The notes beneath the pieces were generated by a model that worked only from the letters and a program-made list of their open reading frames with translations, had not been told where the DNA came from and searched no databases. Both the position numbers and the translations under genes were made by a program. Shown piece by piece: positions 8,889 through 15,061 of a stretch of DNA of 15,061 nucleotides (position 1 is its first letter; every line of letters starts with the position of its first letter). This DNA comes from Spirogloea muscicola. Taxonomy: Eukaryota > Streptophyta > Zygnematophyceae > Spirogloeales > Spirogloeaceae. Location of the stretch: contig WELB01000009.1 in assembly GCA_009602725.1 (NCBI GenBank), forward strand, positions 343,480 through 358,540, read 5' to 3'.

Positions 8889-11800
8889 TCACAGGACAAG
8901 TCCTGGATCCCAGCAGAAGTGATGATGTCGGTCCAGCACGTCAAGAGCTGCCATGCTGGGCTCATCGATGTCAAAATTCAATGCCTCGCAATTGTCCTCA
9001 ATTGCTTGCTTCCTCGTGCTTCTGGGGATGACAACTGTTGTTTGCAACAGGTAGCAAAATCAAGTCAATGACCCGAGGACGCACTTAACAACCACAAGGC
9101 AGACATGTAAAAAGGAGATGGCTCAGTTGTTCAGATTAAGTGGTTCTTAATCAGTCAGTTTCAAACAAATTGGAGAGTCAAGCACATACCCAGTCCCTTC
9201 TGCAGGCCCCATCTCAATAAAATTTGTGCAGGGGAACGCAAGCAGAGCTCTGCCACTCTGGATACTGTGGGGTCACTCAGCAGCTGCAGTACATGTGCAA
9301 CGTCACAGTCACGTCAGGCACCATTCCCTCGGCTGCAACTTGTCCATCCTTCAGTATAGGCTGCCTGACTGCGCTCAATTGGGGTGAAGTATGCATGGGG
9401 CTCAAGTGCTGCCTGACTACTGCAGGTTGTCACACAAACACACAGTTACCAACACGTCAAGAGCAGCTCTCACCTGCCCGCATCCAAGGGACGCGTATGC
9501 CACAACCACAATGCTGTGCTCTTTGCACAACTGGCAGAGATCTCTCTGCCTCAAGTAAGGGTGTATCTCCACCTGGACATATAGGTATAGCAGACGTTTC
9601 TTGAATATGAATGGCGAGTTTGAGCAGGACCAATTTGATCATAAGGACCGCTTTGTCACTATGAGTAGCCTCCATCACAATATTTAAACAGCTTACAGAC
9701 CCAAATGTAATGAAGACCACCAGGCTCGTTTGAGACTAGGGGCATGCAGTGAATATAATGGTCAGGCATCCTGCTGCAAGCACCTGATTGACCATTGGGC
9801 GAATCTGGCACGCCCTCAGCAACTCCGTCAGATGGCGGCAGTTGTAATTGCTCACGCCGATGGCCTTGACTTTCCCTGTCGCTTTGAGCAACTCGATTAC
9901 AGATAGATTAGATGCAGAAAGGGACGAAATGGGCCAACACAAGCTAGCTGGGCATACCGCAGTCCGTACACCCTGTCAAGGTCAAAGCGAAGTGCTCGTC
10001 ATACAAGCAAACAAAGAGGTAGAAGACGCAACCCATGACGTAAAGTCAGGTGATTTTGCATCTCCACTTAGGCCCTCTGCTTGCCTGTTCTGTAAAGCTC
10101 TTCAAGTGCTCTCCATGTGTCCTGCCTGAGGAAGCTATTTCTTGGGGATCGTCTGCTCCAAGCCACAACACAATCACAGCTTCTCAGGATCCTGAAAGCC
10201 AGGGTTTGTCACCCGCTGCAGAGGTGCTGCAGCCGCCCCCCTCCAGCGGCTGCATGTAGACACCTCCAGTGCTACAATCGGGGAGGTTGATCAACGAGCC
10301 AGCAAGAAGCTAGGAACTAGCTCTGATTACTAAACCGTGGAAAAGACGAAGAGGAAAGGGTAGAGAAGAGAGGCCAAGTGAACCTACATATCTTGCTTGG
10401 CCACGCCAGGCCTGTTGCCCCCTCGAGATTAAAAACCTGCAGGATTATTGTCACTTGTCCTGCTGTATACATACACAGATGAGGGATTGACCAGCACAAG
10501 TAGATAACCAGGAACTTCTGATGGCTAGCTGCTGCATGTTACAGCCTAGGATTTAGTAGAAGTGTACTTCAAATGAGGGTTCCTTCTCAATGTTCTTGTT
10601 ACTTGAAGGAACAGTTAACCTCAAACACTAACAATTCAAGTATGTATGCAAAGAAGGAACCTCAGAGAGGTGGTGGGGAGTGAGCACCAGTGGATGAGGT
10701 AGAGGTCCTGCAAGAGCAAGCAAGGGGCATGAGACACAAACTTCATGACTTGTCACCTTCATCATGTTGGGCGAATAGAGTATTGCTGCCTTACTGCACA
10801 GTATGTACTATTAAGTTGCCATGAAAGAGAAGTAGAACTAAGGTTCTACTTCCGGCATGCACTACAGGTCAAGACGTGGTGGCGGAGTACCAGGTAGGTG
10901 GTCTGCAACCTCTCCAACGACCTTGTGCAAGCCTCCAATGCCGCCGTGTAACTAAGACAACAGAAAAACCCATCTACATCAGTAAAGTTGTAAATGAAGG
11001 CGTTGATTAGGCCAAGTGCAACTGCAGATGAGCTGAACGGACAAGTCATGTCATGTCGAAAACACATTCATTTGCTGGGCTGGCCAATCAGCCATCGCCC
11101 TCTACTGGAATTGTCTATCTCAAGTCATGTTGCCAATCTCTGTTCCATGATATGGAACAGAAATTGAAAATACAAGTGGCAATTGTGGAGAAGAAGTTGG
11201 TTGCAGACTGTATAGATGCTGAGGTCTTGCATTCTCACCCTTGCTCGGATGGGGACGCCTTGCTGGTAATGAAGACACTGCTACGCGGCACCCCCGAGTC
11301 CCTCAGAGCCTGGCCGACCTCTACCTCATTCTTGTACACAGATGCAGTGTCTGCCATGTCAAATTCACAATAAAAAGAACACAATAGTGTCGTATGTGTC
11401 AGGGAGACGGCTGCAGCTTCTCAGTGGTCGCCATATGATTATAAGATTGCTAGATAATCTGCAACCCACGAACTTGAGCTCTGCTCTGGACTGTGAAAGC
11501 TGTAGACATCTGTCGAAGAGCCCGCCATGGCGGACGTGCTACCGGCAGGGAGGGCTCGTCCTCACCTATGTGCCGGTAGCCTGCCTCCAGCGCCCACTTG
11601 ACGGCCTGCAAGGCCTCCATGCCGCGCGCCCGGAAGGTGCCCACTACGAGCCGCGGAGCGAGACGAAGATGGAGACCGCCATGGCGGCTCAGAGCCACGC
11701 AGAGGTCATCGTACCACCTGTACTGACGACGCCATCAGATGCCAGAGCCGCCGACAACGCAGCACAGAGCGCTGCGAGCGCTGCAGGGACTCACAGCCGA

Positions 11801-11903
11801 ACATGGGCATCGTCACGCCATTGTGGAGGGTGACGGCTGGTGTGACTGCCGCCGAGCCGCCGAGCTGCGCTGCTTGCTGGTCGTGGCCAGCCCACGATGC
11901 CAT
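8889..11903 (-). CDS. Aldo-keto reductase (twelve exons)
   Basis: NAD(P)H-dependent carbonyl reductase of the AKR superfamily, probably cytosolic (no targeting leader); substrate unknown. Minus-strand exons in coding order: 11903-11795, 11643-11566, 11350-11239, 10951-10891, 10707-10688, 10411-10388, 10249-10178, 10125-10085, 9875-9784, 9572-9474, 9283-9190, 9034-8889. They total 948 bases (315 residues plus stop) with agreeing phases throughout. Landmarks: VTLHNGVTMPMFGLGTF, ALEAGYRHIDTASVYKNE (catalytic D63, Y68), VFITSKASP (K93), DLYLIHWPGVAK (H126), TWRALEELYRTGKVKAIGVSNYN, MVNQVEIHPYLRQRDL, VVVAYASLGCGQLLSDPT, SPAQILLRWGLQKG, the cofactor-binding VVIPRSTRKQAIEDN and a C-terminal FCWDPGL. 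The tetrad spacing fits 2,5-diketo-gluconate-reductase-like AKRs. Least certain are the microexons 10707-10688 and 10411-10388, the exon 10249-10178, and the GC donor at 10084. The gene converges on transaldolase. Confidence 0.92.
9876..10084 (-). other. GC-AG intron in the aldo-keto reductase gene
   Basis: The upstream exon ends ACAG followed by GCAAGC, the standard form of a GC donor, and the intron ends GCGACAG before GGAAAGTC. Only this junction joins ELYRTG to KVKAIG in frame with no loss or duplication. The sequence just before the acceptor also reads ELLKAT in frame and resembles the exon end before the donor. Confidence 0.75.
10574..10664. repeat. Nested inverted repeat (potential hairpin) in an aldo-keto reductase intron
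   Basis: Outer arms TGAGGGTTCCTTCT (10574-10587) and AGAAGGAACCTCA (10652-10664) are complementary with one bulged base. Inner arms TACTTGAA (10600-10607) and TTCAAGTA (10635-10642) are perfectly complementary. The structure sits in the intron between the two microexons. It could be an RNA hairpin or a small element remnant; no target-site duplication was evident. Confidence 0.6.
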
Positions 11904-12030
11904 GGCCGAGTGCGCGCAGTGTTTCAGGCCAGGTTGGCACGCTCTGCCAATCTAGGAGCAACGTTGACAGTTCTGGGCGTTCCCACGTTATGCAGGAGTG
12001 GCGTAGTAGCACTTCTGCATGGAAATCGAC

Positions 12031-12059
12031 ACTCGAGACTTGGAGACTCGAGACTTGAG
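12031..12059. repeat. Short tandem repeat upstream of the aldo-keto reductase
   Basis: ACTCGAGACTTGGAG (12031-12045) is followed directly by ACTCGAGACTTGAG (12046-12059). It lies about 130-155 bases upstream of the reductase start codon, so it may fall in the 5' UTR or promoter. Confidence 0.8.
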
Positions 12060-12382
12060 ACTGGGTCTGCTCTCTGTTCTCCAAGCACCTTCTGGTTGCT
12101 CAAGCCTGGCTGCTTCAAAGCATCAGCTACTCGTGGCCAGTAAGTTGTTTGGAATGCCTTGAGCAATGATCTCTGGAGGCTTCTCGCTGTGGCAGGTCCC
12201 TCTGCTGCAACTCTTCATTACAGCATTTCCAGGCTCATAAAGTGCATCTGCGGGCAGGCCATACTTTGGCTGCTGCTTCTGGGCTCGTCATGTCGACTCT
12301 TTCCCAGCTGCAAAATATGCCAACTTGCTGCCGACTGGGGATCATTGAGCTCCCATTCGAAGTAGCCAGTTGGATAGCTGTG

Positions 12383-12517
12383 TGGTGTTGGCACCTTTCG
12401 GCCCTTCAGACCTTGTCCACTTCGTCTGGGCTGGCCTTTCACAATCCTTTACGGCCTATCCTCTAAATTGCTCAAGCAAGCGAAGAAGATCTTCCTAAGG
12501 GGCGATGGCTGTGACAT
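12383..12517. repeat. Dispersed repeat, copy B
   Basis: Diverged relative of 4040-4218, same orientation, with the shared blocks CCCTTCAGACCTTGTC (12402-12417), TGGGCTGGCCTTTCACA (12427-12443), AAGGGGCGA (12497-12505) and ATGGCTGTGA (12505-12514) in the same order. It has no coding capacity that I can recognise. Confidence 0.65.
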
Positions 12518-13251
12518 TAAGGTATCCAGTTTCGTAACAGCTGCAGCTGATGATAGTGCAGCACTTAAGCCAATCTTAACATGTCAACATTGCAGGTCAA
12601 GCCAGCTTCGCACCACTTTGAGGATGACATGAGCCATTTGCAAGCCGACAGGGCAGAGGTTGCAGCCACTTCAAGCGCCTATGGTCACAGATTCCACGGT
12701 GAACCATCTGGTCTTTTATGAATTGGTAAGCACCTGCTTGTCAGAGTTGGTAACTATTGCAGTCACCCACAGCTGAACTTACTGCAGAAACAAACACCTG
12801 AACAAAACTTGCCAGCTCTGGGGTTTTGGAATTGTGTGGATAAGGCTTGCCTGGGAACAGCTTGCAATCTGAGAAAGCCCTTGGGAAATAGGGTATGCAC
12901 TGTTGCAGAAGCAATGCAAGCAAATGCTTTAAGTCTGCAAAGGAGCACATTGAAGGTGACTAGTTAAGATGGACTGTCAAGTCATGCGTGGACGTTGAGA
13001 ATCAATGTTTTTCTAATACACAATGCCTTGGGGGGGTAGAAGCAAGGACTTCACTTCAAGCCACTTAGATGATACAAGAATGAGATTGAGTTGGTAGGAC
13101 TGAATGCTTTCGTGCCTTTATCCAAAGACATCCTCCCTTGGACAAGCTTCAGCGCCTCCCACTAACCTCTTGAGAGAACACTGTGCTTCACAGGCCCCCC
13201 TCAAGTGACTTGCATGGGCAAAGAAGCAGTCTTGTGTGGAGACATGACAGG

Positions 13252-13282
13252 TGCACAAATGTGCACGTATGCACAAATGTGC
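13252..13282. repeat. Two copies of a near-palindrome with 18-bp period
   Basis: TGCACAAATGTGC occurs at 13252-13264 and 13270-13282. Each copy is nearly its own reverse complement. It lies about 180-210 bases downstream of the APC10 stop, probably in its 3' UTR. Confidence 0.75.
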
Positions 13283-13459
13283 GTCAACAATGACTGCGGC
13301 TAGATGACATGCCACTGCGCTCAAGCTTGGCACAAAAGACACAGCCATGAGGCAAGGCACGTGGTGGAGGTGAAGGCAACCTGACAGAGCTGACAGCTGC
13401 AGTAGATCCGAGCGGCAAGCGTCCGGGAAGCTGAGATCATCGATGGCCGGCCAGGATAA

Positions 13460-15061
13460 TCACCTCACGCAGCTGTACATGGTAAACTCGGGCGTCATGA
13501 AGTGGAGGGGGTGCGCGGGGCTGATTATCGCATCGCTGCCACAGATACAAATGATACTGCACCACTTAGTCAGTGTGTACTTGGCTTGAGGTTCTGGGTC
13601 ACAGTGTGTACACTTTTGGTGGTAATGATCAAGTTTGGAGGACTTCTTATTGAGGATTTAGGTATTGCAGGGAGCATAGCAAGGTCCATGGAGCTGGAGG
13701 CCAAAAGCGGCCGCAGGCGCTGACCTCCGCGGCCCAAAGACCTGGATCTGGCGGACGTGCGTGTCACGGCCGTTCTGGTGGTTGGACATGATCGCCAGCT
13801 GCACGAGGAACGCCCGCAGGTACTCCCTGGCCACGCGCCCCACCGATCGACGGCGACGCAACAGCCCATTAGGTGCTTTGTCCCACAATCCTTGGTAAAC
13901 AGGTCGAGAGCGAGGCCATCAAGCAGCAGCTGACGGCCTCAACGACAGGCAGCCACCTCACCCCGAGTCCTCATGCCGCAGCGAGACGCGGACCCAGCCA
14001 CTGGGCTCCGACAACGTCACCGCGCGCACGTCCTGGCACCATCACAGCCCCCCCCCAGTGGCCGCATGCCAATGCTGGCGTGAGCCCAGCATAACGATCA
14101 ACGAGCGCTGCCGTCGCCGGCGCGCCGACACTCCTGCTCACCCGGAGATCGTGGTACGAGTTGCCGGCGCGGACGACGACCTTGCTGGGAGTGTAGCTCT
14201 CGTCGCGCTTGAAGTCGACGTACAGGGCCAGTTGCTGGTGCGCACCCACATTGCCGCGTCGTCAGGCACGCCTCCCTGTCTCGGCCATGCTGGCTCTCAG
14301 TCTCTTGGGCGCTCGTGCGACAGTCGCCGCAGCGGTTGCAGCAACCGCCGCGGCTGCCATGACTACACAGCTGCGCAGCAGAGTGTAGCGAGCTGATGGC
14401 AGGCTCCCACTGGCCTGGGGCAGACCTGCAAGCGGACCTTGCGCTGGAACTGGATGTTGACGAGGTGAGGGTTCGCCCCATCAGACCTGAGTGCAGTGCG
14501 GCCGCCGCCCGGGCACCAGTCAAGATTGCCCTCAGGGCAGAGGCGTTTCGCCTTGGACCTGGACATCTATATGGCAACGTCCCAAGACCAGCAGCCTCCA
14601 GGCTGCTAGTCTAGGCCTCAGTTGAACAACTAAGGTGTATAGAAAGATGGGCTTTGATTTTTCTTCCAGGGCTTCCAGGGCTTTGATAACAGCTTCAGCG
14701 CCAGTAGACGATAGCAAGGATGGCAGGCCTGGGGCTTGGGACTGGGAAGGGACTCAGTGTAAGGGCTGAAGGTGAAGGTTCAGGGTCAGGCCATGAGCTG
14801 GTGTCCAAGTCTTGAGAATTACGGTAGGGTCATAGACTTGATACTTGATAGGTGGAGCTTAAACCCTTATTCGAAACCGTACCCCTAAACCCCAAACCCT
14901 GATTCCTGAATCCGCGCTCACTGCCAGTAGGAGTCGAGGCTGCCGTCCCGCAGCAGCTCGACGCCGTTGCCGGGCTTGGCGCTGCTCACGCTCCACACCG
15001 CCAGCGCGCCCACCTCGCGCCTCTCCGCCGCCGCGCCGCCGCCGTCGTCGGCGCCGTCGCC
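13460..15061 (-). CDS. APC10: APC10/DOC1, anaphase-promoting complex subunit (N-terminus outside window)
   Basis: Substrate co-receptor of the APC/C ubiquitin ligase; its DOC domain helps recruit D-box substrates for mitotic degradation. Exons on the minus strand: 15061-14922 (open to the edge in phase 0), 14486-14426, 14234-14142, 14032-13962, 13826-13725 and 13520-13460, giving 175 visible residues plus TGA. All introns are GT-AG and all phases agree. Landmarks: [92 protein letters not shown], then IQVFGPRS and [17 protein letters not shown]. These cover the whole DOC jelly-roll in family order. The C-terminus ends Val-Arg where animal and yeast proteins have the Ile-Arg tail that docks on TPR subunits. 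Only the poorly conserved first residues are missing at the right edge. Confidence 0.96.
14859..14900 (-). repeat. Degenerate telomere-like tract in APC10 intron
   Basis: Read on the minus strand it has AGGGTTT, GGGGTTTAGGGGT, CGGTTT and AAGGGTTTAA in sequence, like a decayed TTTAGGG array. Only one unit (CCCTAAA, 14883-14889) is exact. TTTAGGG is the plant and Chlorella-type telomere repeat. It sits in the intron 14487-14921. Confidence 0.4.

Larger units (their letters stand above)
11904..13459. other. Intergenic region between APC10 and the aldo-keto reductase
   Basis: Both neighbours are transcribed on the minus strand, so this holds the APC10 3' UTR (right side) and the reductase promoter (left side). 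No exon could be supported. It contains a short tandem repeat, dispersed repeat copy B and an 18-bp-period repeat, listed separately. No minus-strand TGTAA was found within a few hundred bases of the APC10 stop; the nearest seen is 12218-12222. Confidence 0.55.

Noticed and set aside
9284-9430. Alternative exon upstream of the reductase LLSDPT exon (frame reading PILKDGQVAAEGM)
   Set aside because: It resembles the expected segment at first, but phases do not fit. Using the acceptor at 9284-9285 gives GQLLSDPTVSRVAEL directly in frame.
9876-9891. Acceptor at GAG (9892-9893) that would start the reductase exon with LLKAT
   Set aside because: It would duplicate the helix already supplied by ELYRT in the previous exon and would leave that exon without an in-frame join; the acceptor before 9875 fits both phase and family sequence.
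12159-12466. Overlapping open frames on both strands near 12.2-12.4 kb
   Set aside because: No recognisable motif, no splice-supported extension, and overlap with repeat copy B.
1-15061. CRISPR arrays, bacterial operons, tRNA or rRNA genes, phage or defence systems
   Set aside because: None seen by eye. The intron-rich genes and eukaryote-specific proteins (APC10, polymerase alpha) make prokaryotic systems implausible. Small tRNAs with introns could escape a manual reading.

Overview
This is nuclear DNA from a eukaryote, most likely a green alga of the Chlorella/Trebouxiophyceae type. Every recognisable gene is split by short spliceosomal introns (GT-AG, with one GC-AG). Coding ends and transit-peptide regions are very GC-rich, while introns and intergenic DNA are much less so. 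The transaldolase has a plant-type sequence behind an Ala/Arg/Ser-rich chloroplast-type leader. TGTAA, the green-algal polyadenylation motif, lies just past the stop codons of two convergent genes, and one intron holds a degenerate plant-type (TTTAGGG/CCCTAAA) telomere-like tract. The genus is inference.

Layout. 1-989 (minus): N-terminal part of the catalytic subunit of DNA polymerase alpha, running off the left edge and into an 868-base assembly gap (990-1857). 1968-2723 (plus): a two-exon gene for a small Ala/Glu/Lys-rich acidic protein of unknown function, divergent from the polymerase gene. 2724-4929: mostly non-coding, with a dispersed repeat and a 57-codon open frame carrying an AT-hook-like core. 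4930-8280 (plus): a complete nine-exon transaldolase gene (pentose phosphate pathway, probably plastidial). Its first exon contains a lone N at 4942 where the reading frame breaks, so one base seems to be missing from the assembly. Its first intron holds a decayed Ty3/gypsy integrase fragment. 8281-8888: convergent 3' ends around a 100-bp tandem duplication. 8889-11903 (minus): a complete twelve-exon aldo-keto reductase (315 residues, full D/Y/K/H tetrad) with two consecutive microexons and one GC-AG intron. 11904-13459: intergenic DNA with a second copy of the dispersed repeat and short tandem repeats. 13460-15061 (minus): APC10/DOC1, the substrate-recognition subunit of the anaphase-promoting complex, complete at its C-terminus and cut by the right edge.

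The genes are ordinary conserved housekeeping genes with unrelated roles (DNA replication, carbon metabolism, carbonyl reduction, cell-cycle ubiquitination); nothing suggests an operon or a new defence-type system. Exon models were built by hand from protein-family knowledge, splice consensus and phase agreement; reading phase is consistent at every junction given. The most notable signals are the assembly break in the transaldolase leader, the gypsy remnant, the stop-free in-frame intron in transaldolase, the microexons and duplicated-looking intron borders of the reductase gene, and the repeat pair.
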